From assembly GCF_964355755.1 (NCBI RefSeq), contig NC_092677.1, positions 8,747,001 through 8,811,000 of the forward strand: DNA of 64,000 nt, in the 5' to 3' direction. This document shows positions 36,499 through 49,800 of the stretch, piece after piece. The notes beneath the pieces are model-generated. The model had not been told where the DNA came from. It searched no databases and saw only the letters and a program-made list of their open reading frames with translations. The position numbers were made by a program, and so were the translations under genes. How positions within the stretch are numbered: the first letter of the stretch is position 1; each line of letters begins with the position of its first letter. Source of the DNA: Antedon mediterranea (Eukaryota; Echinodermata; Crinoidea; Comatulida; Antedonidae).

Positions 36499-37885
36499 AG
36501 CACAAGTTTTTTTTTATTCATTTTAGCTGTTAATTTTCACAAAATACATAATGAATATTTGGATTGGAGCTACTTTCCAAACTTACAAAAAAAAAATCAC
36601 TTATTTATCACATTAAATTTGACAACAAAAACTAATTGCTAAATTGTTTAGCATTACATGCATTGTACATACATAAAATAAGTATCATGCTATTATTATT
36701 ACTACCACCAGATTAATTACAAATTATTTTAAGCAAATTTTCCTATCCTCTTTAGGCAGACTGTCTTCTAGGCTAACCATGTTGTACATTATCTCCAAAA
36801 TGTGTGTAAGGTACTTTAATTAGGACAAGTCCAAACTTCCAGAAACACCTTGCAATAAACAGGTATATAAAATTATCAAATAAAACAAGCATATTTTACT
36901 TACAGAGAGAGTTTCCAAGATAAAACTCACTTAAATCAATTAAAATTTGAGCTATACTGTTGAAAAATTCCTTTTGTTTATAGTTGTATTATGTACTGAA
37001 TGAAATATTGAATGTTTTAGCAATTTTTTCTAGCTTGTAATATTACCTTTTTAGATGTTTTTCTTTCCTTTTAGACTTTCCTAGATGGTTAGAATTCCTT
37101 TCTACAAATCTCCAGCTTACATTATTACATCAACGGGTTAACCAGACAGTCACTTTCAATCAATCGATGAAATCAACATTTCTATCAACAATTATTCTAC
37201 TACAGTTTACTGCAGTAAACTATAATATTTACTGCAATAACTTCAGTAGATTCGGTATTGACATGGTCCCTTAGTAGTTTTGCTCACTAATGACTAAATA
37301 TCTTATGCTTGTTTTCAGTTCTGGATATACTATATGGTATAACCAAACAGTCACTTATTTTTTTTCTGAGCATTTGTTTGAACAGAGGTAAACTTCAATA
37401 GCATTAATTTAATAATAAAAGTCTCCTGTAAATTAATGACTATCTAAAGAGATCAGGAGTGGAATGCAATAATAAAGAACTAGGCCTAGGCTTAAGAGCC
37501 AAGACCGTGATAAATGCTTGATTAAGACCAGCAACAAAGCCTAGGACAGGCTAAGCAAAAAGCTGTTAATTCTGATTTGTTTTAATAAAAGCATCTTTAT
37601 TAAAGGGGAGCATTAATTAATGGGCTGTGAAGCAAGCAAGCTGGGGTAAATATCCATGATTCTTATCACATGAACAGCAAGTCTTTATTAGGGGAGAGGC
37701 ACCTGTATTAGGCTTAGCTAATAGGTTGTCTAAGCTGGGTGGTATATCCATGGTCCTTATCACAAACAATTAGAGAAACAATAATCTTCAACATGGACAG
37801 CTTTAGCTGGCAAAAATTACCAGATAAGGATAGGTCTCACAAAATGCTAAAAACTACAAAGTTATTAAAAGTTAAAAATATACAA
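36499..37885. other. Region downstream of the TTC3-like gene
   Basis: Likely 3' untranslated and flanking sequence of the minus-strand TTC3-like gene; minus-strand AATAAA words lie at 37684-37689 and 37596-37601. A diverged direct duplication (AAGCTGGGGTAAATATCCATG and AAGCTGGGTGGTATATCCATG) spans about 37637-37770. No further gene. Confidence 0.45.
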
Positions 37886-40800
37886 TTAAAGTGTTGGGTA
37901 GTCATCAGGCAGAAGAACAAACTCACGACATGTTGGACAGGTCTTTTGTTCATTCATCCATCTCTGAATACACTGGAAAAAATGCAAAAGGATATAAGAA
38001 TTCAAAATTGTGTATTTGATTTTATTCATTATTAATTATGATGTTCAGATGATGTCCTTATTTCGTCGCATGCAAAACGACTCTACAGCTCACTATGTCG
38101 GTCGGTCAGTAAACACTAACTTGAGCATGCGACTGCAGCCATGTATATGGCCTTGTTTCATAATGGTATGGTCTAAAAGATGTAAAATTCTATGCTGCAC
38201 ACAATACTGCAGGAGAAAACTACTTTTCCACTGCTGTTCACACACTCATATTTTATAAGGGATAAGAAATGAATGAAAGGTGCTATTTTTAAACACTACT
38301 CCTATTTTCCATGATTAAATATACAGAATCAGTGTGGACATAGTAGTACAAGAAAAATATGCATATAACACTGATATAAATTGGTTTAGATCGAAAGTAA
38401 GAACATCTACATGGCACGGTACCTTATGTGTACACGAAAGTTTAGAAAATTTAGAGTTTTACTTTTATGTGCAGAACCAGTGAATGTACTTTTACAGTAC
38501 TGAGCGAATACTATAAAGTATACAATAAAGTGTAACATTACTTTTACAAAAATGGAAGAATGAAAAATAAACAAAAACAAACTTACATCCGTGTGGAATG
38601 TGTGCTGGCATTCCAGCGTGCTGACCGGCTTCGTCGGCATTTCCTCGTGGCATATCACACAGGGATCATCTTCTTCCAATGACAGAGGTTTTGGATTTCT
38701 AATTGGCATCGTCTTCCAGGTGCTCAGACCTGTGTCAGTTGACATACTTATTCCAGGTGGTGGCATTTTCTTTGAATAAGAAATCTTCGATGGCTGATTA
38801 AGCTAAAAATAACATTAACAAAAAATGAGCACAAAGGTCACACCAGTGGAAGATAAATTAAAAGCAAAACTTTGACCAAGTAAAAATATCTTTGAATAAA
38901 AAATAGTATAGAACATCATCCAATATAAAATATTTTATTAACCTGTCATTGTTTATTAATGTAGGTGTGTAGGTAGATTTAATTAAAAGTCAAACTTACA
39001 GAATGTTCTTCTCTCTTGAGGACCATTTTGACAACTCGCTCAATGATCTCCTTTGAAGGCATTCCAGATAGTGAATTACCATTGGCAGCACGCACTTCCT
39101 TCAGGAACATTGCTAACTGACCTCTGCAAGTCAAAGTAAGGATGATCAAGTTATTAGATATGGAACCTTCAATTTGGGACAACCTAGAAACTATGTATAC
39201 TGTGGCACTGGTCTTTGCCTGAACTTAGAAGTTGCCAAATTTTTTTCATGAATCAAGTAATGAAACATGTCACAATGTCCCCACATGCGTACAATGTTAG
39301 GTCAGGTTGAGAAATTTCTCTAATAACTAAAAAGGTCATTTTATAAAAAAATTGAAATATATGCGTTGCTTCAAATAACTGCACATTCCATGTTTTCAGG
39401 TAAAAATAGAGAAAATAGACTCACACTTGTGTATACCTGATTTTAAAAGATTTAATATCAAACTTGGTTGGAAGATCAACATTTTAATGCTGGTGTTTAT
39501 ACTACACCATTTTCGAATAGACAATTTCCAGTTTGTTCTTACTTTGTATACTGGTTATCAAGCATAACGCCAAGCTGGTAGATAAGCTTTTCAAAGCTGT
39601 TCTTCAGATGTGGTGGCGGTGCAGGAATCACTCTTCCTGAAACAGTTCCTCCAAATGCTCCTATAGAGATAAATATTTTTTTGATAACAGCTGTACTTAA
39701 AGAGAAATATTGCTGATTTTCTGTAATATTTAACACTGGTCAAAAAACTACTACTAGAAAATCTTAAAATACAAATAGAGGGTGCTATTGGAAAATTTAC
39801 AACTAAACAACCATGAGTGGTCTAGATGTGTGTGTACATTTGATTATGATTTTTTTTAAATTTAATTTATATAATTTTGCTATTGCTCAGTTATCTTTAA
39901 TTTTAGTGTGGTAAAATTTGGTAAATATACTAATAGAATGATTGCTTACCTAAGCTCTTAGTTTGTTTCAGAGAACTAGCCTCGGATTTTTCATGCACAG
40001 ATATTGGTATCGAAGCACTTGCTGAAATCGGTTGAGTTGGGTTGCTGACCGAAGCTGACTCATTGGAACCAGCTACGCTTACTTGTGGCACGATATTAGA
40101 TGGTACTTGAGGAACCACTTGGGGTAACTGAGAAACACTTTGAGGTGGTAGCTTTGGTACACCTTGAGTGGGTAATTGAGAAGCGATATGAGGTGCTAAC
40201 TCAGTATCCACTTTAGAGGGTAACGGAGGAACATCTTTTAAGGTAACTTGAGGTGCCACATGAGAACCAACTTGAGGTTGTACATGAGAACCAACTTGAG
40301 GTGGTACATGAGAACCAACTTGAGGGGCCACATAAGAACCAACTTGAGGTGGTACATGAGAACCAACTTGAGGGCCAACTTGTGCTACAAAATTAGCCAT
40401 TGCTGAAGAGGCTCCTCCTGACCTGCTTGATCCATTGGTAACCCCATGTAGACCCATCTGTCTGGTCTGCTGGTTGAATGAACCCGGAGGCATGTTATTC
40501 TGCGACATATATTGCTGCTGCTGTTGCCATTGTTGGTTGTGTGCAAAGTTCATGTTTGCCTGATGATGAAAGTTGGAAGGCATTTTAGCCGTTTCTCTGC
40601 GTTCTCGCCCACTTAGTCTAGGGTCTGTTGGGTTGGTCGGCATCGACGTTGATGAGGCTGTAGTGTGCATTTGTGGTGCAGATGTATGGCTAGCTGCAGT
40701 TGACACTGGCTTTGTAACAGGTTTGACCTAGTAATAAATAAGATAGGGAAAGATTAGTAAAAGAATATCTAAACAAAATATGATAAAAATAATGTTAGGC

Positions 40801-43800
40801 AACTACATTTTAATCTTGTTTATGCTTGCTTAATCATAAAATCTATTACAGTGACTCAAATCATATGTCATAGGCAGTAACAAACCATTTTACTGCATCA
40901 ATTGCAGTAGAATAATTTTGGGTTTGGGTTTATTCATTAGGGTAGAATAAAGTATAAAAAGAATCTTACCTGATTAGGAGGTGGCCAATAAGGTGAAACA
41001 TCACCAACTGGAGGCAGATGTTCTAAAGAAGTACCTGATAAAATCTTCTCTATCAAGACGTCATAGTTATTCTAGAAAATAAGCAAGATATATAAAATAG
41101 ATATGATACATTAATTTCATTATTACAGTATACAAACACTCCTTTGGGACACCTATATAAAGGGAGCAGGGCAATATATGTTTAAACTCTATGGCAAACC
41201 CTATTTAAGAGACACCTATATAAAGGGAGCAGGGCAATATATGTTTAAACTCTATGGCAAACCCTATTTAAGAGACACCTCTAATAAAGGGAGCAGGGCA
41301 ATATATGTTTGAACTCTATGGCAAACCCTATTTAAGAGACACCTATATAAAGGGAGCAGGGCAATATATGTTTAAACTCTATGGCAAACCCTATTTAAGA
41401 GACACCTCTAATAAAGGGAGCAGGGCAATATATGTTTAAACTCTATGGCAAACCCTATTTAAGAGACACCTATATAAAGGGAGCAGGGCAATATATGTTT
41501 AAACTCTATGGCAAACCCTATTTAAGAGACACCTCTAATAAAGGGAGCAGGGCAATATATCTTTAAACTCTATGGCAAACCCTATTTAAGAGACACCTCT
41601 ATAAAGGGAGCCGGGCAATATATGTTTAAACTCTATGGCAAACCCTATTTAAGAGACACCACTATAAAGGGAGTAGGACAATATATGTTTGAACTCTATG
41701 GCAAACCCTATTTAAGAGACACCTCTAATAAAGGGAGCAGGGCAATATATGTTTAAACTCTATGGCAAACCCTATTTAAGAGACACCTCTAATAAAGGGA
41801 GCAGGGCAATATATCTTTAAACTCTATGGCAAACCCTATTTAAGAGACACCTCTATAAAGGGAGCCGGGCAATATATGTTTAAACTCTATGGCAAACCCT
41901 ATTTAAGAGACACCTCTATAAAGGGAGTAGGACAATATATGTTTGAACTCTATGGCAAACCCTATTTAAGAGACACCTCTAATAAAGGGAGCAGGGCAAT
42001 ATATGTTTAAACTCTATGGCAAACCCTATTTAAGAGACACCTCTAATAAAGGGAGCAGGGCAATATATCTTTAAACTCTATGGCAAACCCTATTTAAGAG
42101 ACACCTCTATAAAGGGAGCCGGGCAATATATGTTTAAACTCTATGGCAAACCCTATTTAAGAGACACCTCTATAAAGGGAGTAGGACAATATATGTTTGA
42201 ACTCTATGGCAAACCCTATTTAAGAGACACCTCTAATAAAGGGAGCAGGGCAATATATGTTTGAACTCTATGGCAAACCCTATTTAAGAGACACCTCTAT
42301 AAAGGGAGCAGGGCAATATATTTTTTAACACTGGCAAAACTATGTTATGGTAGTTTTATAGTATAAATTAATCTCATACCTTTAGTTGTCGAACTTTCTT
42401 TGCATTAACTGTAACTGTAGCCTGCCAAGTTTGTATTGCAGATTGGTTGTCACTATAAATAAGCATTTATATAATAATTTTTATCAATACTTAAAAGTGT
42501 ATCTCTTCCTATCATGTGCGTATATATTTTAATTCTATTATTAAAACTATAAAAAATAAAGAATGATTGATTGGTTATCTATTGGATGATGTTTAACTAT
42601 GTGGAGTAGCTTTGCATCAGGAAGTGATCTGGAGGTCATAGGTGACCTCCAGATCACTTTTTCTCATTGTACAGTTTAAGGTAAAACATTAGGTCAGAGT
42701 AGGGCAAATGTGACCAATGGTTATTGTTATATAACTATTTAAAAAAAAAAAAAAAATACATTTACTGACCAAGTTGTTTGAGATTTGCTATTTTGGTCTA
42801 CCTTTGTATTGATATTCATTGAATGTTGTTAACAAACAAACATACATACTAACCTTTCATCAGAACTTTTTAATTTATCCCGATTTCTCTCTGCCTCTTT
42901 AATAACATCTACGAGGATCTTGCATTGGCTGTTACACATTATCTTTAGATAATTAATCTACAACAAAAAAAGTCAGAGTTTGTTTCTCTGTCTACAATAA
43001 CAAAAAAGTGTGATGTGCCCAAATATGGTAGTGATATGACTTCATCGTGTCCATATATGGGAACATTACCTTTTTTTTCACATACAGTTAGGTAGTGTAG
43101 TACAGTAAAAAAATGTATTGTTTCAAAACTTTCATTTTGTAGCTTTATTAAAGTTATTCATTTTCACCCAAAAAAAATGATTAAAATGGCTTAATCGGGA
43201 AATATATCTTTAAATTCAACTCATAAAGAATCAAAATGTTAAACCAGCTGATTCTCACCTCAGACTGTTCTGCTCGGGTCTTCAACCCTTTAGTTGACCT
43301 ATTATTTTCCTCAATAGCTTCTTTCATTTGGTTCTGCTCTGCAAAATATTTATCCCTTGGAACAAAGACCAACATGATTTAATACTGAAGCAAATTTGCA
43401 GCTTGCACAAAAGTTTTAATACATTGTCAAGATAATATTAAATGACAATAATAATTAAAAAATAAATATATAAATTTTACACTCACCTTTCTTGGTGTAG
43501 AATTGTCATCTTATGTGATAATTTGGACATTTCAGTTGTCATTCTAAAAGTATAAAGATATTGTTTCTTTAATGATTAGGAAAAACACAGTATTGTAATA
43601 AGAGCAATCGAAAGTAGCAACCTCCTCTAGGAGTAAAAAGAGAGAGAAAGAATCGTGATAAAGATCCATATTGCAGTTTTGCTTAAAATGAATAAAATAA
43701 TAAAATAAAATGTGGTCTAGAATTGGGATCCTGATCCGTCGCCACATATCTATCTGTGGTTTATTCCTGCTAACAGACAAATACACACACACATTTCTCT

Positions 43801-46800
43801 AACAAAAATATACCATTTAGTTATTTTTTCTTATATATTTTGATTTAATGAACATGAAGAGAACTAAAACGCACTGCTAATATTAACAGTGTACATAATG
43901 AGAGATATACAGTTTATGATGTTCTCCAATTAAAAATATTTAAATTAAGATAACAAAGCAATTTAATACATACTTAATTAAGTCATCATCAAGATTTTTT
44001 AACTTGTCAGCTTTTGCTTTTCCTTCTCTTTCGTAAAATGCTTGCTCACTTAACAGCTTCTTTTGGTGTTGATCAATAAGGTCTGCCTTCTCTTTAAGAT
44101 TTTTAGACAATTCCTAAAATAGAAAATGAGAAACAAATGAATATTGTTGTAAAAGGAGAATGAGGCACCATTTGATGGCAACTCAACACACAGATTTTTT
44201 ACATAAAATATGATAATACTACATGAAACAATAATCATTGAAAAGGCTTTCTTTACCATGCTTCAATGAATGAATGTTCTGTTGAGCACAGGAAAACCAG
44301 TTGATCATACAGATTCACATTTTGTTTTTTAAGGTCAATCAGGAAGTTACTTCATTAAAAAAAAAACCATGTCTATAATTTTTTTCTAAAATACAACTCA
44401 TCTTTACCTCATTTAGTAATTGAATTTTTTTATTTTCTTCTTTTAACCGAGAACTTTCTGAAACACTACTCTGCTTTAGGTGGGTATATTTTGTCAGGGA
44501 GTCTTTTAAACTTTCCTAAAAAATAATAAATAGTCATATAATAAATAACATACATATCTGTTTTCTTGCTCAATTCAGTAGTTTTGGCTTAGAAAGTAAC
44601 AATTATTTTGTTAGCCTTAAAGTTTAAGCATGTATTTGAGGATACAGCAGAACACCCACATTAAGGGGACACTACATCTTGTGAAATGAAAATGTGCAAT
44701 ATTTGTTTTAACGCCGCTGCCTATAACTCTGGAGGTATCTCAAATCTCAAATACAAAACTATATTAAAATTACCTGCAATTGATTATTCTTGGTCATACT
44801 TTCTAGAAGTTCCTGTTTGAACGGCTCATACGGTGTTGTAATCAGACACACATTCTTCGTCTTTGGTGTGCATTGTACAAACTTACTTTTCCTTTGAAAC
44901 TTCTTTTTCTCAATATCCATACAACGATTTTTAAATTTAATAAGACACTCAATCATCTTCCACCACAAACCATGTGGTATTTTTACGACATTCATTTTCT
45001 CAGAGTTGTCAAAATTTGGAAGATCAATTTTAAACCAGTCAAAATTCTCATTGAAAGAGTTAAATAATGCAGTAGCTTCAATTAAAATGTCTTCATTTAC
45101 TGGATCTTTCTCTTCTGGTACATTTTGATCCAAAGTTTTCTCTTGTGATGAATGTTCCTCTTTTGCTGGCAATGGCTCCTTTTTATCAGAAACACAAGGG
45201 TTATCAGATTTATTATTTTTTTCTTTTTCATAAGAAAATGGAGTTGGAGTGTTTAGACAGAAGCCTTTGACGATCTCTGGTGGTAGAACTGAATTTGAAT
45301 TGTTAGTTAGTTTGCCAGATGCATCTACTGATCCCATGGTCAAACCACCAGGAGATGCAGATCCTATACCAGAATCATTGACACTGGAAGTTGGTACTGG
45401 TGTTGGACCATTACTATCACTAACATTTAAACTTGAGGATTTTTGTTCTTTTGCATCGTCATCCTGAGAGGAACCAATACTAGATTCTTCCATAATATAT
45501 CTCTCCAGTTCCAACTCTTGTCCTAGAATGTCATCATCAATATATTCCTCATCTCCTGGAAATTTCTCTATGATTTTCTTACTGCTGCAGTCTTCTGCTT
45601 TACTCTCTTGACTTCCATCACTGTTTTTTAAACTATTTTCTTCTGTTGAGGTTTCTGTTGATTGTGATTCTTCATCATCTTGATCTACAGCACCGTTGTG
45701 GTCTGTCTCACTAGCTGTCGAATATCTATCCGACTGTTCTGATAGTTTCTCATCATCATCGTCATCATCATCATCATCCAGTTCATCTATCGTAATTTCA
45801 TCCACACCATCTACAGTATTGTAACTTTTATTCACCACTTTCTTTTTCAAACTCTCCATCTCAAGACTTAACAATGGTTGGAACTTATTTGGTGGAGGCT
45901 CTGGAGACTTGTGAATTCTGGCAGCTTCCATATCTGGATCGATTGGTTGGCCATGTTTTCTTGCGAGGATCTCTTTGCATCTGACAGCATGCTTTAATAG
46001 ACAGATGTGGTCCTCAAACATCGCAAATTTTAATGATTTTAGAAGGAATTGATGAAGGCCACCAGCTCCATCGACAATTACGTGAGCTTGCTCAGGAAAC
46101 GAGTTGAAATCATCTAGTAGTTTACTACTATTTATAGGAAGAGGTCCTTCTTTTTCCAAAACTGCATGAAAATAACTACAACAGAAGACGACAAAAAAGA
46201 CATAAATTTTTGTTAAAACGCTATTGTATTTAAAGATTATATTTTTTTTTTGTATTTTGTATTAATATTTGTCCTCAAGTGAGGAAATTCGGATTAGGCC
46301 CTCCACGGACCCACGGCAGCCAGCAGTGCAGCGCCTACCAGATTAGGCAATGAGAGTAAAGCATCTTGCCTAAGGATGCAATTAGTATGGTACAGATAAC
46401 CTCGAACCCATGCCTATCACATGCTAGTCCGATATTACCATTACACCATCACTCTCCAGTATATACAGCACCCGCCACGATTTCTAGACGGTCTCCCATC
46501 CAGAACGCAACCGGGCCCAATGTTGCTTAACTTCGGTGATCTGACGAGAACCGGTGTTTCAACGCAGTATGGCCGTATACGCAGTATGGCCGTATATATA
46601 TAGCCAGAACCCAATTTCTTTTAGGGATCTTGTCAACATTATTCTACTGCAGTAATTTTTTTGGGTAATCATACAGACCGTTTCAATGTTTATGTTGAAA
46701 TAAACAAACTACATGTTTCTACAGTAACATAATTTTTACACGAGTCTTATCACTACCATATTTGAAAACAATACATTTTTATGTTACATAAAGTTTGAGA

Positions 46801-49800
46801 ATAGAATAGATTTTACATTTAAAACTTTATCAATTTAAAAAGCAGTTTTGTAAAACAAACAGACCTGAGATAATGTCTTCAGTTAGGCCATTTCATATTT
46901 CAACAACTGTATCTAAAAATGCTTAAGGTTGTCAAACCAGAATATAAAGCTCTATCTACACTATCAAACTAGTAAAAAAAAGTATGATGTGCCCAAATAT
47001 GGTAGTATTATGTTGTCATGTCCATATGGACACATAACATTTTGTTGTCACATAAAGTTTGATAGTATAGACAGAGCTTAAGGTTATACCTACACTATCA
47101 AATTAGTTTGACAAAAAATTATGATGTGCCCAAATATGGTAGTGATATGTATTCATTGTGTCCATATAAGCATATCAAATTTGTTGTCACATTAAGTTTG
47201 ATAGTGTAGACAGAGCTTTACTACTTACGAATACATCATAAAAATCATTTCATCCATAGTTTCTGTGAAGGTTTCTAGAGCCTGAGGGGAAACGCCAGGA
47301 ATGGAAATGGGAGATTCATCGCTTGTGTTCGGTAATGGCGTCATGTATTTCCTATAATGGAAAAAAATTAAATTAAAAATACATTTTCACACTATTTAAG
47401 TGGAAGAGGTATCTAACTTATTTGTTGCAAACTCTTGAAAAAAACAAAGTTATACTTTATACTATACCAAGTGTCGCTGAGTGCCTGGTACCCTGACAAT
47501 AACAATATCGATATGCAATAGAATAGGCTTTAATATTGTTGAAAGACTTGCATTGTGAATAAACAATGTGAATTGCCTTTTATTAGGTTATATGCATGAT
47601 ATGCATATAACCTCTTGATTCTGTCAGAATCTTTATTTATTTCTTTATTTATTCTTTCCTTAGCACTATTTTGTCCGTGAATTATCTTGATATCAGTTTC
47701 ATCTATCTAAGTCAATTTTTCAGAGTATATTCCTTATGGCCAGGAATCGATGTGGTTATGTTTTCAGGGTGCGCAATCAAACATTACGCGGTCTACGCGC
47801 GATTTAACGAAATCACGTTTGTAATCATATCTTCACAAGCATGAATCACTTTTAAACAAAATTTGGTACTCATAAATTTCAGGTCATATTTCATCATATG
47901 GCAATACAATTACGTGCGTAGCGCATATAACGCATGCGTACGCGCGCTTAAAATGTTGAAAATTGTCAGAATTTATTTTCGATGAAATTAGAGTACGTTT
48001 CAGGCAATTTTAAGCGTTTAAAAAATTGCCATGAGTGCGCAGATTTTTGCACGTGCACTGCGCGTCAAACGTTAATGCGCACTGTTTTTGTCCGATTCCT
48101 GTTGTATAACCTTTCTTTAATAATATCATCATATTTTATTCACTTTTCAACGCGAAACAGCGTTATACGAGCACGTCAAAAGTGACAGGCTACGCACGTG
48201 TAAGTTAACAAAATGGTGAAAATATGCTAAATTTTAAAATTAATATATATCGTTAGAATGCTCGGGAACACCTATTTTTTATTTAATTTTCTTGAAGTGT
48301 ATGTATCATATGTATGATTTATTATGAAATTAGAAGAACAAAAGTTGATTAAGTCATCATTAATGGCATATTAAATTTAACAAAATTAATTTCGACAATC
48401 AAACAAATTATAACATTTTCTTAGGCCAAAATAACAAACTTAACATAAACTTTCTTCCTTAAGAAGTTCATATATTAAAGTTAAAAGTATATAGTTTGAC
48501 AGTGCATCATTTTTTTCAATTTTTAAAGATGTCATCATAGTAAAACATTATAATCCATTGCGGTATGTAATAATCTATCTGCACCAAAGTGGTTACTGCA
48601 TAGTAAATACACGGAGGAATTTTTCTCCAACTTTTAGTCAGTTGTGTATGGCTCGATGGGCTGTGCTCGTGCCTATGCCATTCAAGGTACCGAGATCGAG
48701 TCTCACCTTGGGAAACGAAATAAGATTTTTTTTTTATTATCCGTATTGTTTGTTCAAATTTATTTCTTAGTGTATAGATTATACACATGATTTATTATGA
48801 AATCTAGATAAAAATTAACTTATGTCTTTATTATTATGTAACAACAAATGTGGTTTATGACATTATACGCATATGGATCTTTGATCGGATTGTGATACCG
48901 GCTATGGTGTTCGCGTTAGCAAGGTCCTATCATATATTATAAATAATTAAAGATTCTGAGAAAATCAATCAATCACTATATCTTTTAAAAATCAATTATC
49001 TTTATTTAAATCAATGCATATAACCTATAATTCGTCATAGTGACGAATTAAATCTAGTTATATATTTGTATTTTGAACTATGAGCTCAATGTAATTTCCC
49101 AAACAGATGAATAAAAGTGACATTGACTTTGACACTGGTAAAGTTGGTGTACCACAAACCTAACTATTAAATTTTAGAAAAGTAAAAAAAAAAAAAAAGA
49201 GATTCACTTACGTGTATTCGATAAAACCGTTTTCATCTGCATCTTCATGGCCCCAGAATCGTCGATCCTCATCACCAGTAAATTTAATTTGAAAATCAGA
49301 AATGGCTTTCTGTTTATAAACAAAAGTTCAGTATTTAGTGAAAAATACATATTGAAATCATTATTTATTAGGCCTAAAAATGTTTCTTAAAATGTTAATT
49401 ATTTTAATAATAATAATAATAATAATTAAAAAATATAAATAAATTTGAAATAGTTAGTTACTAAAATCTGAAATACATATTGAAATCATTATTTATTAGG
49501 CCTAACAAATGTTTCCCTGTCCTTTTTTCCTCTGTTTTTAATAAAATAATATATAATTAATTATAAACATTTTAATAATAAAATACTATAGATTTAATCT
49601 ATAAAGATACCACAAATTTAAAATTATTTAATTAGCTACTAAATCTTTTAATTATTATTTTGTTCCAAATAGTTAATTAATCATCAATCTCTGGTAATAA
49701 AAACAAATAGGAAAACACAAAAATGTGTAGCTCAAACAAACTAACACTATGGCCTGCAAAAAAAGCAGCCTTTAACAGGTGCCCAAGCACTGGCTCAGCC

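Noticed and set aside
45249-45467. Plus-strand frame antisense to the largest TTC3-like exon
   Set aside because: Shadow of a real exon; codon pattern and homology support the minus strand only.
46463-46597. A functional 5S rRNA gene
   Set aside because: It has diverged from 5S rRNA at many paired positions, carries a 17-bp duplication and is fused to a tRNA-like SINE part.
48647-48712. A tRNA gene
   Set aside because: Box-like elements are present but no consistent acceptor, anticodon or T stems can be folded.
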